Notes under the pieces: model-generated
Databases searched by the model: none
Told to the model about the DNA's origin: nothing
The model's input: only the letters and a program-made list of their open reading frames with translations
NCBI GenBank assembly: GCA_947488435.1
Contig: CANKZG010000001.1
Span: 2,718,036 to 2,782,035, forward strand
Reading direction: 5' to 3'
Length of the DNA stretch: 64,000 nucleotides
Source: an uncultured Flavobacteriaceae bacterium
GTDB lineage: Bacteria; Bacteroidota; Bacteroidia; Flavobacteriales; Flavobacteriaceae
Shown: in pieces, positions 49,950 through 59,897 of the stretch
Position numbering within the stretch: position 1 is the stretch's first letter
Layout of the letters: each line of letters opens with the position of its first letter
Made by a program: the position numbers and the translations under genes

Positions 49950-50917
49950 TGTCTAAAGAAATTGAAGAAAAGTTAGATAAAATTCCCATTGTTAATTGGA
50001 TGGTTCGACTTTTAAAAAAAATCAAACTTTCTGCCTTTGAAGGCCTCTCCTTTTATGACCTGGCAGAGATGTATATCGTTGGGATTGTGCAAGGAGCATT
50101 GTCTACAAGAGCCAGTGCAATTGCGTTTAGCCTTTTCATGGCATTATTTCCCTTACTCATTTTTTTGGTAACCCTAGTTCCCTTTATTATTCCTTATGTA
50201 AATATTGGAAATGATAGTTTTGACGATCAATTCCTACTATTCTTAGAGTCTTTCTTGCCAACGGCTACGGGAGACTATTTTGGAGATATTTATAAACAAA
50301 TTAAGGATCAAAAACGAGAGGGGTTGTTATCATCAGCATTTATTATTTCAATATTTCTAATGGCCAATGGGGTTAATGCTATTTTTGGAGGTTTTGAAAA
50401 CTCCTACCATATTAATCTCACCCGAAACTTTTTCCGGCAGTATGCTTTTGCTTTGATGGTGGGTTTAATATTGTCGTTATTACTAATTTTCGGAGCTATA
50501 GGCTATGTATATTTTGAATTTTACATTACGGATTATGCGAGTGAATTGGCCGCAAAAACGATGAATACCGATTTAGAAAAAGGAGACCTCATTGGTACGC
50601 AAATCGGACGACTGCTATTTTTTCTGGTGCTTTCCTACTTTACTACGGCAATACTCTATTATTTTGGTACGGCTGAAGGTAAAAAGGGAAAGTTCTTTTC
50701 TGCAGGTGCTTTAATGACTACTTTATTGTTCTTATTAACGTCGTACTTCTTCGGGGTTTATGTGGAAAAATTTGCACGCTACAACGAGCTATACGGAGCA
50801 CTGGGAGGATTGTTGATACTGATGGTATTTATCTGGTTAAACTCTAATATTCTGCTGCTTGGGTTTGAACTGAATGCCTCGTTAAGCTCCTTGAAAAAAA
50901 AGTATAGAAAGGAATGA
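49949..50917 (+). CDS. YihY/BrkB family inner-membrane protein
   Basis: This 322-residue protein has about six transmembrane helices beginning near residue 60 (RASAIAFSLFMALFPLLIFLVTLVPF), with MANGVNAIFGGFENSYHI and a C-terminal YGALGGLLILMVFIWLNSNILLLG typical of the BrkB/YihY family. E. coli YihY was once called RNase BN in error. The true role is unknown. The ATG overlaps the nadC stop, and the stop overlaps the following ATG by 4 bp, so the three are a tightly coupled operon. Confidence 0.88.
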   Translation: MSKEIEEKLDKIPIVNWMVRLLKKIKLSAFEGLSFYDLAEMYIVGIVQGALSTRASAIAFSLFMALFPLLIFLVTLVPFIIPYVNIGNDSFDDQFLLFLESFLPTATGDYFGDIYKQIKDQKREGLLSSAFIISIFLMANGVNAIFGGFENSYHINLTRNFFRQYAFALMVGLILSLLLIFGAIGYVYFEFYITDYASELAAKTMNTDLEKGDLIGTQIGRLLFFLVLSYFTTAILYYFGTAEGKKGKFFSAGALMTTLLFLLTSYFFGVYVEKFARYNELYGALGGLLILMVFIWLNSNILLLGFELNASLSSLKKKYRKE

Positions 50918-51366
50918 TACCGTTACCTAAATTGATTGTACTACTTGGAGTTTTGATTTTAGGCGTTCATGTCACCCACGCCCAGAGTCTTGTGGGAAAA
51001 TGGAAAACAGTTGATGACGTTACTGGCGAAACCAAAGGAGTGGTAGAGTTCTATATGAATGGGGATAAAATTTATGGAAAAGTGGTTGAAATACTACACC
51101 CAGATCCTAAAAAACAAACCGAAATATGCAGCAACTGCAAGGATGAACGCAAAGATCAGCAAATACTGGGAATGGTTATATTAAAAAACTTTATGCATGC
51201 GGATAGCGATTACTACAGAGGGGGTAAAGTTTTAGATCCTGAAAACGGAAAAGAATACCAATGTTACATAAAAATGCTTGATACAAATAAGTTAAAATTG
51301 CGAGGATTTGTAGGTATTCCGCTCTTGGGACGCACGCAATATTGGTATCGAGATACTGCCCAATAA
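50914..51366 (+). CDS. DUF2147 exported protein
   Basis: This 150-residue protein has a signal peptide (about 1-23, ending HAQ) and the DUF2147 domain: SLVGKWKTVDDVTGETKGVVEFYMNGDKIYGKVVEIL, a two-cysteine CSNCKDERKDQQ loop, and GGKVLDPENGKEYQCYIKML. The fold is a lipocalin-like barrel, probably periplasmic. Function unknown. It begins within a 4-bp ATGA overlap with the preceding membrane protein gene and ends the nadC operon. Confidence 0.87.
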   Translation: MIPLPKLIVLLGVLILGVHVTHAQSLVGKWKTVDDVTGETKGVVEFYMNGDKIYGKVVEILHPDPKKQTEICSNCKDERKDQQILGMVILKNFMHADSDYYRGGKVLDPENGKEYQCYIKMLDTNKLKLRGFVGIPLLGRTQYWYRDTAQ

Positions 51367-51470
51367 AAATTACTTCACTCGGGGAAATATGATTACTTTT
51401 AAGGCCTAAATTTAGGACTTTACAATACCTTGATTGAGGTGCTTTAAAGATATAAATATCATTTTTCCGC

Positions 51471-53927
51471 ATGCCGTATTTTGTAGATGTTATATTGCCT
51501 ATTCCTCTGGAACAATACTTTACGTATCGTATCAATGAAGCGGAGGCAGCTGTCCTAACTACCGGTATTCGCGTTGCGGTTCCCTTTGGAAAATCTAAGA
51601 TCTATACCGCTTTAGCTTTTCGATTACATCAAAACCCGCCCGAGGTTTATGAAGCCAAAGCAATACATGAAATTTTGGATGAAGAGCCTATTGTTACCGC
51701 GATTCAGCTAAAACATTGGCATTGGATCGCACAATATTACATGTGCACCATAGGAGAGGTATTTAGAGCTGCTATTCCCAGTGCATTGCTGCTCGAGAGC
51801 GAGACCGTAATTCTTAAAAAAGAACAGGCAATTGTAGAAGAAAAGACATTAAGCGATGATGAGTTTTTGGTTTTTGAAGCTTTGCAACATCAATCTTCAC
51901 TTAGCGTTTCTGATGTGGGTGCCATATTGGAAAGAAAACGAATTCTTCCGATTTTAAATACACTTATAGTAAAGGGAGTAATTTCCCTTAAAGAAGAAAT
52001 TTATGAAGGATATCGACCAAAAATGGTTCGTTATGTGCGTTTGGCAGCACATTATCACAAGGAAGAAAATTTAGTAGCACTCCTCGACACCCTAAAACGG
52101 GCCCCAAAACAGTCTCAGGTGCTGTTACACATCTTTCAGTGGAAAGCAGAAAACAAAGGAGCCCTGCAGATTAAGGAATTGGAAAAACGAAGCGGGGTTT
52201 CCGCGGCCGTGGTAAAAGCATTAGTTGAAAAGGAAATTTTAGAAGTATACGAACAACAGACCGATAGGGTAAATTTTGAAGGGGAGGAGTTGAGCAGCGG
52301 AATACGAGAGCTAAATTCGTATCAGGAAAAGGCACTTGAAGCGATTAAAAATAGTTTTAACCAAAATAAACCTTCCCTACTTTTTGGAGTTACTTCTTCA
52401 GGAAAAACAGAAGTATATTTAAAACTCATTGAAGAAAAATTAGCCCTCGGAAAGCAAATCGTTTACCTCTTACCCGAAATAGCATTAACAACACAATTAA
52501 TTAAACGATTACAGGTGTTTTTTGGCACTAAAATCTCCGTATATCACTCCAAATATAGCCTTCAAGAACGAGTAGAAGTGTGGAATAATGTGCTTCAGAA
52601 AAAGAGCAAGGCACAAATTGTAATCGGAGCTCGTTCTGCCTTATTATTACCCTACTCAGACTTGGGACTAATTATCGTAGATGAAGAACATGAAAACTCC
52701 TTTAAGCAATATGATCCTGCACCGCGATATCACGCAAGGGATGCAGCTGTGGTTTTAACCAATTTACACAAAGCAAAAATTGTGTTAGGATCGGCTACTC
52801 CTAGTGTTGAATCGTTTTATAATGTTCAGCAGTCAAAATACGGGTTAGCGACAATTACACGGCGTTATGGAGACGTACTTATGCCGGATATGGAACTTGT
52901 AGATCTAAAGGAACAGACCCGGAAAAAAAGAATGAAGGGTCATTTCTCCGAACGGCTATTGGTAGCCATTAATGATGCCTTAGAAGAGAAAGAACAGGTG
53001 ATCTTGTTCCAAAACCGAAGGGGATATGCACCCATTATGGAATGCACCACTTGCGGACATACCCCACAATGCCCTAACTGCGATGTTAGTTTAACCTATC
53101 ATCAGCATAGAAATCAATTGCGATGTCATTATTGCGGATATCATATGGCAGTGCAACTAACATGTATGGCTTGTGGCGGCGCAACTATCGATACCAAAGG
53201 TTTTGGAACCGAGCAAGTAGAAAAGGAATTGAAAACACTTTTCCCAGAAGCCAGATTGGGACGGATGGATTTAGATACCACCCGAGGAAAACATGCCTAT
53301 GAAAAAATAATAACCGCTTTTGAAGCCCAAGAGTTTGATATCTTAGTTGGGACCCAAATGCTCACTAAAGGTTTGGATTTTAGAAATGTGAGTCTGGTTG
53401 GGATTATGAATGCTGATAGCCTGCTTAACTTTCCAGACTATAGAGCACATGAACGGAGTTTTCAATTACTCACGCAAGTAGCGGGGCGAGCAGGTAGAAC
53501 ACAAAAAAGAGGAAAGGTAATTATTCAAAGTTATAATCCGTACCATCAAATTTTAAGACAAGTTACTGATCATAATTATGATGAAATGTATCAGGAACAA
53601 GTATACGAACGGGAACAGTTTAAATACCCCCCAGCAAATAGATTGATTAAAATAAGTTTGAAACATAAAAATTACAATACCCTCAACGAAGCGGCAGAAT
53701 GGTTTTCGAAAGGATTACGCAATTTTTTTAAAGCAAATGTTTTAGGACCAGAGTATCCTCCAGTGGCACGGATACGAAATCAATATATTAAGCATATCTT
53801 AATTAAAATACCTAAAGAGCAATCCTTACCTAAAACAAAAGATTGCATTAAAAGAGTTCAAAAATCTTTCAATGCAATCTCTCAATATCGAAGCGTGCGG
53901 ATAATCTACGATGTAGATCATATTTAA
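51471..53927 (+). CDS. priA: primosomal replication helicase PriA
   Basis: This 818-residue 3'-5' DNA helicase restarts stalled replication forks. It has an N-terminal 3'BD domain (YFVDVILPIPLEQYFTYRI), a winged helix, then the helicase: LFGVTSSGKTEVYLKLI (Walker A), VDEEHE (DEEH box), GSATPS, GTQMLTKGLDF and QVAGRAGR. Between the lobes are the eight zinc-binding cysteines (CTTCGHTPQCPNCD and CHYCG... CMACGG). All elements of full-length PriA are present. It abuts the convergent response regulator gene with no intergenic base. Confidence 0.97.
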   Translation: MPYFVDVILPIPLEQYFTYRINEAEAAVLTTGIRVAVPFGKSKIYTALAFRLHQNPPEVYEAKAIHEILDEEPIVTAIQLKHWHWIAQYYMCTIGEVFRAAIPSALLLESETVILKKEQAIVEEKTLSDDEFLVFEALQHQSSLSVSDVGAILERKRILPILNTLIVKGVISLKEEIYEGYRPKMVRYVRLAAHYHKEENLVALLDTLKRAPKQSQVLLHIFQWKAENKGALQIKELEKRSGVSAAVVKALVEKEILEVYEQQTDRVNFEGEELSSGIRELNSYQEKALEAIKNSFNQNKPSLLFGVTSSGKTEVYLKLIEEKLALGKQIVYLLPEIALTTQLIKRLQVFFGTKISVYHSKYSLQERVEVWNNVLQKKSKAQIVIGARSALLLPYSDLGLIIVDEEHENSFKQYDPAPRYHARDAAVVLTNLHKAKIVLGSATPSVESFYNVQQSKYGLATITRRYGDVLMPDMELVDLKEQTRKKRMKGHFSERLLVAINDALEEKEQVILFQNRRGYAPIMECTTCGHTPQCPNCDVSLTYHQHRNQLRCHYCGYHMAVQLTCMACGGATIDTKGFGTEQVEKELKTLFPEARLGRMDLDTTRGKHAYEKIITAFEAQEFDILVGTQMLTKGLDFRNVSLVGIMNADSLLNFPDYRAHERSFQLLTQVAGRAGRTQKRGKVIIQSYNPYHQILRQVTDHNYDEMYQEQVYEREQFKYPPANRLIKISLKHKNYNTLNEAAEWFSKGLRNFFKANVLGPEYPPVARIRNQYIKHILIKIPKEQSLPKTKDCIKRVQKSFNAISQYRSVRIIYDVDHI

Positions 53928-54620
53928 TTAAACATTGCTCAAGGCTTCCGCAAGCTCTGTCTTTTTATTTCTACTTAAAGGTATTTGTCTTCCACTAACC
54001 TCAACATTTTTGCTATTAAACTTTTCTACTTTTTCCAGATTTACAATATAGGATTTATGAATCCTTAAGAATTTTTCTTCCGGAAGTTGTTGTTCAAACG
54101 ATTTCATTGTTGAAAGGATAACAATATTAGCTTCATCAGTAACTAATTTAATATAATCACCTAGAGCTTCAATCCATTTAATATCGTTAAGGATAACTTT
54201 TCGCTTTTTAAGGTTACTCTTTACGAAGATATGCTCTTCGTCTTCGTTAACCTTATGCATTTGCTCAAACTTGGCAACGGCTCTTTTTACGGATGCATCA
54301 AAGCGCGCCATGGTAATAGGTTTGTGCAAATAATCGGTTACGTCATAATCAAATGCCTTAAGGGCATAATCTGGTTTCCCAGTGATTAAAATTACCTGAG
54401 GACTATTCTCTAAAGATTCCAAAAGATCAAAACCACTTATGATAGGCATCTCTATATCTAAAAAGATAAGATCAACTTCATGGTTTTTAATTCCGTTTTT
54501 GGCTTCGATAGCATTGCTGTACTCGGCAACTAAGGCTAGATTTGGGTGATTGTTGACCAGCTTCGCCACAGCCATCCGTTGCATGGACGAATCGTCAACA
54601 ATAATGCTTCTTAATTTCAT
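53928..54620 (-). CDS. LytTR-family response regulator
   Basis: This 230-residue protein has an N-terminal receiver domain (about 1-118; acidic pocket D9/D10, phosphoacceptor D55 in LIFLDIEMP, then LITGKPDYALKAFDYDVTDYLHKPI with the conserved T and K) and a C-terminal LytTR DNA-binding domain (about 130-230, with FVKSNLKKRKVILNDIKWIEALGDYIKLVT and LRIHKSYIVNLEKVEKF). The histidine kinase that phosphorylates it is not in the window, so it is an orphan here. It converges on priA with touching stop codons. Confidence 0.92.
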   Translation of the reverse strand: MKLRSIIVDDSSMQRMAVAKLVNNHPNLALVAEYSNAIEAKNGIKNHEVDLIFLDIEMPIISGFDLLESLENSPQVILITGKPDYALKAFDYDVTDYLHKPITMARFDASVKRAVAKFEQMHKVNEDEEHIFVKSNLKKRKVILNDIKWIEALGDYIKLVTDEANIVILSTMKSFEQQLPEEKFLRIHKSYIVNLEKVEKFNSKNVEVSGRQIPLSRNKKTELAEALSNV

Positions 54621-54801
54621 AAAAGGTTTGATTTGTGGGGTTAAATCATCGGCAAATTACTTAAAAATTACGTTTAACAACAACAAAAGATGTGAACATG
54701 GCTTAAATTGTTGTGTAACTGGTAATATGTACGATGTAGCATTACGGTTTGGTTTATATTGTTGATAACATTTTCTTATTAACGAAGAAATCTGCATTTT
54801 C

Positions 54802-54832
54802 TTGTAAATAGTTAGAAATATTATTACTTTTG
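54802..54832 (+). promoter_or_regulatory. Bacteroidota-type promoter for rpsF-rpsR-rplI
   Basis: TTG (54802-54804) is followed after 20 bp by TACTTTTG (54825-54832), a perfect match to TTG-N20-TAnnTTTG. Transcription should start near 54838, leaving a leader of about 18 nt before rpsF. Confidence 0.8.
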
Positions 54833-54855
54833 CGCTCCTAAAAATATATTATATT

Positions 54856-55194
54856 ATGAATCATTACGAAACTGTTTTCATTCTAAATCCCGTTCTATCT
54901 GACACTCAGATAGAGGAAACAGTTAAGAAATTTGAAGATTTCTTAATTAACAATGGCGCCAAAATGGTGTCCAAAGAAAATTGGGGCCTAAAGAAATTGG
55001 CCTATGCTATTCAGCACAAAAAAAGTGGTTTTTACCATTTGTTTGAGTTCACAGCACCTGGAGAAGTTATTTCTGGGTACGAATTAGAGTTCAGAAGAGA
55101 TGAGCGTGTTATGCGTTACCTGACGGTAAAATTGGACAAACATGCAATTTCATGGGCAGAAAGACGTAGAACGAAGTTAAAAACTAAAGCATAA
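54856..55194 (+). CDS. rpsF: 30S ribosomal protein S6
   Basis: This 112-residue protein binds 16S rRNA together with S18 in the platform of the small subunit. [30 protein letters not shown] and [24 protein letters not shown], then [23 protein letters not shown] residues, are standard S6 features. First gene of the operon rpsF-rpsR-rplI behind a consensus promoter. rpsR follows after 5 bp. The leader of about 18 nt is too short for the S6:S18 leader element known in other phyla. Confidence 0.97.
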   Translation: MNHYETVFILNPVLSDTQIEETVKKFEDFLINNGAKMVSKENWGLKKLAYAIQHKKSGFYHLFEFTAPGEVISGYELEFRRDERVMRYLTVKLDKHAISWAERRRTKLKTKA

Positions 55195-55199
55195 GCAGT

Positions 55200-55496
55200 A
55201 TGTCATCTATAGAACAACAAGCAAAAGGAAAAAAAGATGGGGAAATTAGATATTTAACCCCACTTAATATTGAAACCAACAAACAAAAGAAGTATTGTCG
55301 TTTCAAAAAGTCTGGAATCAAATATGTAGATTATAAAGATCCAGATTTTTTAATGAAGCTAGTAAATGAGCAGGGGAAGTTATTACCTAGAAGACTTACT
55401 GGTACTTCATTAAAATATCAAAGAAAAGTAGCAACTGCGGTAAAAAGAGCACGTCATTTGGCACTTATGCCTTATGTTGGTGATTTATTAAAATAA
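55200..55496 (+). CDS. rpsR: 30S ribosomal protein S18
   Basis: This 98-residue partner of S6 has a basic N-terminal extension, then [63 protein letters not shown] in several parts: the C-R-F start, the YKD/FL segment, the PRR-TG turn and the RAR-x-LALMPY helix. These are conserved in S18. Encoded 12 bp ahead of rplI. Confidence 0.97.
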   Translation: MSSIEQQAKGKKDGEIRYLTPLNIETNKQKKYCRFKKSGIKYVDYKDPDFLMKLVNEQGKLLPRRLTGTSLKYQRKVATAVKRARHLALMPYVGDLLK

Positions 55497-55508
55497 AAAA
55501 AGCGGATC

Positions 55509-55967
55509 ATGGAATTGATATTAAAGGAAGACGTACAAAACTTAGGTTTTAAAGACGATGTGGTAACCGTTAAGAACGGATATGGTAGAAATTACCTTAT
55601 TCCACAAGGATTAGCAGCTTTAGCTACACCATCCGCTAAGAAAGTATTAGCAGAGAATTTAAGACAGAAAGCGCATAAAGAGAAAAAAGTAGTAGATGAA
55701 GCTAATAAATTAGCTGAAACTCTAAAACAATTAGAAATTAAGATTCCTGCAAAAGTAGGAACAGGAGATAAACTGTTTGGATCTATTACAAACATTGATT
55801 TAGCAGCAGCAATTGAAAAAGCAGGCAACGAAATCGATAAAAAATACATTAGTATTAAGGGAGGTTCCATTAAAAGAACAGGCCCTTATGTAGCTAACAT
55901 TCGCTTGCATAGAGAAGTGATCGTAGATTTTAACTTTGACGTAATTGCGGAGGCAAAATCTAAATAA
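55509..55967 (+). CDS. rplI: 50S ribosomal protein L9
   Basis: This 152-residue large-subunit protein binds 23S rRNA near L1. The N-terminal domain has MELILKEDVQNLGFKDDVVTVKNGYGRNYLIPQGLA with the GYGRNYLIP signature, a long connecting helix (KVLAENLRQKAHKEKKVVDEANKLAE) and the C-terminal domain (KVGTGDKLFGSITNIDLAAAI). Last gene of the operon, followed by a strong terminator at 55994. Confidence 0.97.
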   Translation: MELILKEDVQNLGFKDDVVTVKNGYGRNYLIPQGLAALATPSAKKVLAENLRQKAHKEKKVVDEANKLAETLKQLEIKIPAKVGTGDKLFGSITNIDLAAAIEKAGNEIDKKYISIKGGSIKRTGPYVANIRLHREVIVDFNFDVIAEAKSK

Positions 55968-55993
55968 TAAATTAACATTATAGTTAATAACTT

Positions 55994-56025
55994 AAAGAGC
56001 TATGCTTGCATAGCTCTTTTTTTTT
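55994..56025 (+). terminator. intrinsic terminator of the rpsF operon
   Basis: AAAGAGCTATG pairs perfectly with CATAGCTCTTT around a CTTG loop, running into nine T residues. Confidence 0.95.
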
Positions 56026-56063
56026 GCATTAAGTTTGTGTTGAACCAATAATCTCCAAACTTT

Positions 56064-59000
56064 ATGAGAAAAAGACTATACCTTACCGGTATCTGTGCTG
56101 TTCTTTTTGTTACTTCAATGTTCTCTCAAGTAACTACTTCAAATATTAGAGGAATAGTATTAGACGACCAAGATGTTCCCTTATTGGGAGGAAACGTTGT
56201 TGCTATCCATACTCCAACAGGAACCAAATATGGAGCTACAACGAACGAAGATGGACGATATAACTTACGCAATCTTAGAGTAGGAGGCCCCTACACCGTT
56301 ACCGTATCTTATATTGGCTTTAAAGATCAAGTAACTACAGATGTGTTTTTAACGCTAGGTAAAACATTTAATCTAGATCTAAAAATGGTATCTGAAAGTC
56401 AGGCCTTAGATGAGGTTGTTGTTATTTCAAATCGCAGTGGTACTTTCGGTAGTGATCGTACAGGTGCGGAAACGAGCGTAGGGCGAAGAGAACTTACACG
56501 TTTACCAACCATCACAAGATCTGCTTCAGATTTTACCCGCCTAGAACCTACAGCCTCTACCGATAATTCCTTTGGTGGACGTAACGGGCAGTTCAACAAC
56601 TTTTCTCTAGATGGATCTATATTTAATAACCCTTTTGGTCTAGATGCGGCAACTCCTGGAGGGCAATCTAATGCACAACCAATTTCCTTAGATGCTATTG
56701 ATCAGATTCAGGTATCTCTTGCACCTTATGATGTTACTCAGGCTGGCTTTACCGGAGCTGCTGTTAACGCAGTAACCAAAAGTGGTACGAATGATTTTAG
56801 AGGTACAGTATATGGATTCTTTAGAAACGAAGATCTAACCGGAAGTAGAGTAGCAGGAGAAGATGTATTTGTGCCGGATCTAACACAATCCCAATACGGT
56901 TTTAGTATTGGAGGGCCAATCATAAAAAATAAATTGTTCTTTTTTGCCAATTTTGAAGTAGATGACAGGGAAGATTTAGCATCTAACTTTGTTGCTGATC
57001 GTGGGCAAGGAGGAAACAACGTATCTCGTGTAAGTGCAGCAGATTTGCAACTTGTTTCAGATGCCTTAGCCGGTTTAGGCTATGAAACAGGGCCTTTTGA
57101 AGGGTTTAATTTAGATACAGAATCTACTAAGGGGATTATCAAGTTCGATTGGAATATAAATGATAATAATAGATTGGCTTTTATTTATAACTTCTTAGAT
57201 GCCTCTAGAGATCTAACAGCAAACCCTTTCGCTATTGGTCGTAGGGGACCCGATGCTACTACCTTACAATTTGCAAATAGCGGATATCGTATCAATAATA
57301 AAATCAACTCGTTACTGGCAGAATTAAACTCAACACTTGCAGATGGAGGAGCTGTTAATAAATTTCAAATCGGATATACCAAATTCGATGATTCTAGGGA
57401 TCCATTCTCAACACCGGCACCGGCAATCAACATTCAACAGAATGGAGTTCGTGCTATTGTAGCAGGACATGAGCCTTTTTCGATCAACAATAGACTAGAA
57501 CAAGATGTATTTCAAATCACCAATAATTTAAACATTTTTGCAGGAGACCACACATTCACTGCAGGTTTTTCCTATGAGCGATTTGAATTTTTCAATTCCT
57601 TTAATTTAGGAACCTATGCTTTTGGTGATGACCGTGGTTTTGTAGGTGTTTTTGGGGATTTTCCAAGTGTAGCTGATTTTCTTGCTGCGGTAGATAATGG
57701 GTTGATTGGTGATGCTATTTCAAATGCTGAAGCCATTTTTGCAGCAAATAATTCAGTACCCATTGGAACACCAGGGGGATGGAATCTTGCAGAAACCAAT
57801 GTAGGGCAATTGGCTTTTTACATTCAGGATGAATGGGATGTTTCTGATCGCTTCAAATTAACCTATGGCCTTCGCGCTGATAAGCCCCTGTATTTTAATA
57901 CCAGAGATTTGGTTCAGGAGAATATCGATCGTAAAGGAGGTTTGTTATCAGAAGGAGGTACATATGCCCCAGATATTCAGTACTTTGATGCTAATGGAGA
58001 AGCTGTTTTCCTAAACAGTTTGGATTTGCCGGATAACAATATCTTATGGTCACCAAGAGTTGGTTTTAACTGGGATGTTCGGGGAGATCAAACTTTTCAA
58101 TTTAGAGGAGGGTCGGGATTATTCTCCGGACGCTTTCCTTTTGTATGGGTAGGGAATCAAGTTCAGAGTACCGATTTCTTTTTCTATCAAACTACAAATA
58201 CAGATTTTCAATTTCCTCAAGTATGGAGAAGTAATTTTGGAGTAGATTATCGTTTTAAAAATGGTATTATCGCTACAACAGATATTATTATTACGAGTGA
58301 TGTAAATGCTGCAACGGTTAATAATTTTGGAGCAGGAACGCCAACCGGAACCTTGCAAGGGCCAGATAATAGACCGGTGTATTTAGCTTCAGATAGAGCA
58401 CAAATTTTTGGTGGAGCTACCAATGCTTATGTTTTTTCCAATACAGATATTGGAAGATCGTTTAACTGGACGTTTAAATTACAGAAGCAATGGGATAGTA
58501 ATTTCTTTGCTAGCGTGGCCTATAATTTTCTGGAAAGTAGAGATGCAAATTCTCTAGGAGCTGAAATTAGCAGTGATATTTTTGATTTAAATGCTTCTTT
58601 AGGGAATGTTAATACGGCAACAAGTTCGGCAAGTCAATTTGGAAACCGTCATCGTATCATCGGACAATTAAATAAATCTTGGTCTTATGGTAATGATAAA
58701 TGGGGAACTTCAATAGGAACCTTTTTTGAATATGCAGAAGGACAACGTTTTTCGTATACGTATTCAGGAGATATTAATAACGATGGTTCTTTTACCAATG
58801 ACCTTATCTATATTCCAACAGCAGCGGAGTTAGAACAAGTATTATTTACAGGTGATGCCGCAGCTCAGCGTACTGCCTTTAATAACTTTATTGAGCAAGA
58901 CGAATATCTTAGAGAGCGAAGAGGTCAATTTTCTGGAAGAAACGAATTACTGCGCCCTTGGACCGGACGATGGGATATAAAAATTCTTCAGGACTATAAA

Positions 59001-59249
59001 TTTGATGGTATTGGTAAATACAAAAACACCATTCAACTAAGTTTGGATATTTTGAATTTCGGAAATCTGGTTAATTCTGATTGGGGTGTTATTCAAAGAG
59101 AAGCAACAACACAACCCTTAGGGGTTTTTGTTAATGATATGGGAGCACCAGTGTTTAGTTTTGATACTGCTCAAACCAATACTTTTGTAAATAGCCCTGA
59201 CTTAGAGTCTAGATGGCAAATGCAGTTTGGATTGCGATATATTTTCTAA
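56064..59249 (+). CDS. Oar-like TonB-dependent outer-membrane receptor
   Basis: This 1061-residue protein has a signal peptide (about 1-21, MFSQ), a CarboxypepD_reg-like domain (about 25-115, NIRGIVLDDQDVPLLGGNVV), then LDEVVVISNRSGTFGSDRTGAETSVGRREL as a TonB-box/plug entry. The plug has the Oar-type SLDGSIFNNPFGLD and TGAAVNAVTKSGTNDFRGTVYGFFRNEDLTG, and a long barrel ends in LQFGLRYIF-type residues with a terminal phenylalanine. In Myxococcus, Oar is a protein-uptake receptor. The substrate here is unknown. No SusD-like partner follows. It is monocistronic, between the rpsF-operon terminator and its own terminator. Confidence 0.9.
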   Translation: MRKRLYLTGICAVLFVTSMFSQVTTSNIRGIVLDDQDVPLLGGNVVAIHTPTGTKYGATTNEDGRYNLRNLRVGGPYTVTVSYIGFKDQVTTDVFLTLGKTFNLDLKMVSESQALDEVVVISNRSGTFGSDRTGAETSVGRRELTRLPTITRSASDFTRLEPTASTDNSFGGRNGQFNNFSLDGSIFNNPFGLDAATPGGQSNAQPISLDAIDQIQVSLAPYDVTQAGFTGAAVNAVTKSGTNDFRGTVYGFFRNEDLTGSRVAGEDVFVPDLTQSQYGFSIGGPIIKNKLFFFANFEVDDREDLASNFVADRGQGGNNVSRVSAADLQLVSDALAGLGYETGPFEGFNLDTESTKGIIKFDWNINDNNRLAFIYNFLDASRDLTANPFAIGRRGPDATTLQFANSGYRINNKINSLLAELNSTLADGGAVNKFQIGYTKFDDSRDPFSTPAPAINIQQNGVRAIVAGHEPFSINNRLEQDVFQITNNLNIFAGDHTFTAGFSYERFEFFNSFNLGTYAFGDDRGFVGVFGDFPSVADFLAAVDNGLIGDAISNAEAIFAANNSVPIGTPGGWNLAETNVGQLAFYIQDEWDVSDRFKLTYGLRADKPLYFNTRDLVQENIDRKGGLLSEGGTYAPDIQYFDANGEAVFLNSLDLPDNNILWSPRVGFNWDVRGDQTFQFRGGSGLFSGRFPFVWVGNQVQSTDFFFYQTTNTDFQFPQVWRSNFGVDYRFKNGIIATTDIIITSDVNAATVNNFGAGTPTGTLQGPDNRPVYLASDRAQIFGGATNAYVFSNTDIGRSFNWTFKLQKQWDSNFFASVAYNFLESRDANSLGAEISSDIFDLNASLGNVNTATSSASQFGNRHRIIGQLNKSWSYGNDKWGTSIGTFFEYAEGQRFSYTYSGDINNDGSFTNDLIYIPTAAELEQVLFTGDAAAQRTAFNNFIEQDEYLRERRGQFSGRNELLRPWTGRWDIKILQDYKFDGIGKYKNTIQLSLDILNFGNLVNSDWGVIQREATTQPLGVFVNDMGAPVFSFDTAQTNTFVNSPDLESRWQMQFGLRYIF

Positions 59250-59271
59250 TAAAAATAGATTTAAAGTTTAA

Positions 59272-59305
59272 AAAAAGGCTGCACATTTTGTGTAGCCTTT
59301 TTATT
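59272..59305 (+). terminator. intrinsic terminator of the Oar-like gene
   Basis: AAGGCTGCAC pairs with GTGTAGCCTT (one G-U wobble) around a 5-nt loop and ends in T5. The T-tract overlaps TATTTTTG (59302-59309), a -7-like element just before the next ATG at 59314; no -33 element at a suitable distance was seen. Confidence 0.88.
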
Positions 59306-59313
59306 TTTGCCAA

Positions 59314-59784
59314 ATGAAATATGCAAGATTAACGCAAGACCAGTTGCAAGAGTTAAAACCGGAATTTATTAACTTCTTGGCAACACAATCAATTACCGGA
59401 GAAGAATGGAAAAAGTTAAAAGCTGAAAAACCGGAAGTGGCGCAAGAAGAAATTGATGTTTTTAGTGATCTTATCTGGGAAGGGGTATTGAGCAAAGTGA
59501 ATTATTTAGAAAATATTTCTGCGCAACACATGCATTTATTTCATCTTACAGATAAGGAAATGAAATTAATTTCTGTAAAAGTAATGAACCCGGATATAGA
59601 TTTAACAACACCTTTAGGGTTTAATTGGTTTAAGAAAAACTTTCAAGGCGATTTTGTAGAATATTTAACCGCTTCAAAAGCTTATACTGATGATAAGAGT
59701 TTGGATAAATTTAAATTAATTGAACAAGGTGCAGTAATCACCAAAGGAGATTTGTTTCAATGGTTTGATAAAATCATCGAATAA
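59314..59784 (+). CDS. DUF6495 family protein
   Basis: This 156-residue cytosolic protein contains MKYARLTQDQLQELKPEFINFLATQSITGEEWKKLK, EIDVFSDLIWEGVLSKVNYLENIS and NWFKKNFQGDFVEYL. This composition is the family often found beside hisS in Flavobacteriia and named DUF6495. No catalytic motif or membrane segment. Function unknown. It lies 113 bp ahead of hisS, on the same strand, and could share its transcript. Confidence 0.8.
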   Translation: MKYARLTQDQLQELKPEFINFLATQSITGEEWKKLKAEKPEVAQEEIDVFSDLIWEGVLSKVNYLENISAQHMHLFHLTDKEMKLISVKVMNPDIDLTTPLGFNWFKKNFQGDFVEYLTASKAYTDDKSLDKFKLIEQGAVITKGDLFQWFDKIIE

Positions 59785-59897
59785 ATCGATATTTACAAAA
59801 AACAAACAGACTCCGAAGTACCGGATTTAATCCTTGTATTAAAAAAAGGTATTTGAGTTGTATAAATGGAATGGCATAATATCCATTCAAAAACAAT

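Noticed and set aside
54550..54765. Plus-strand frame over the response-regulator start
   Set aside because: It mirrors the conserved receiver domain on the minus strand and has no protein-like composition of its own.
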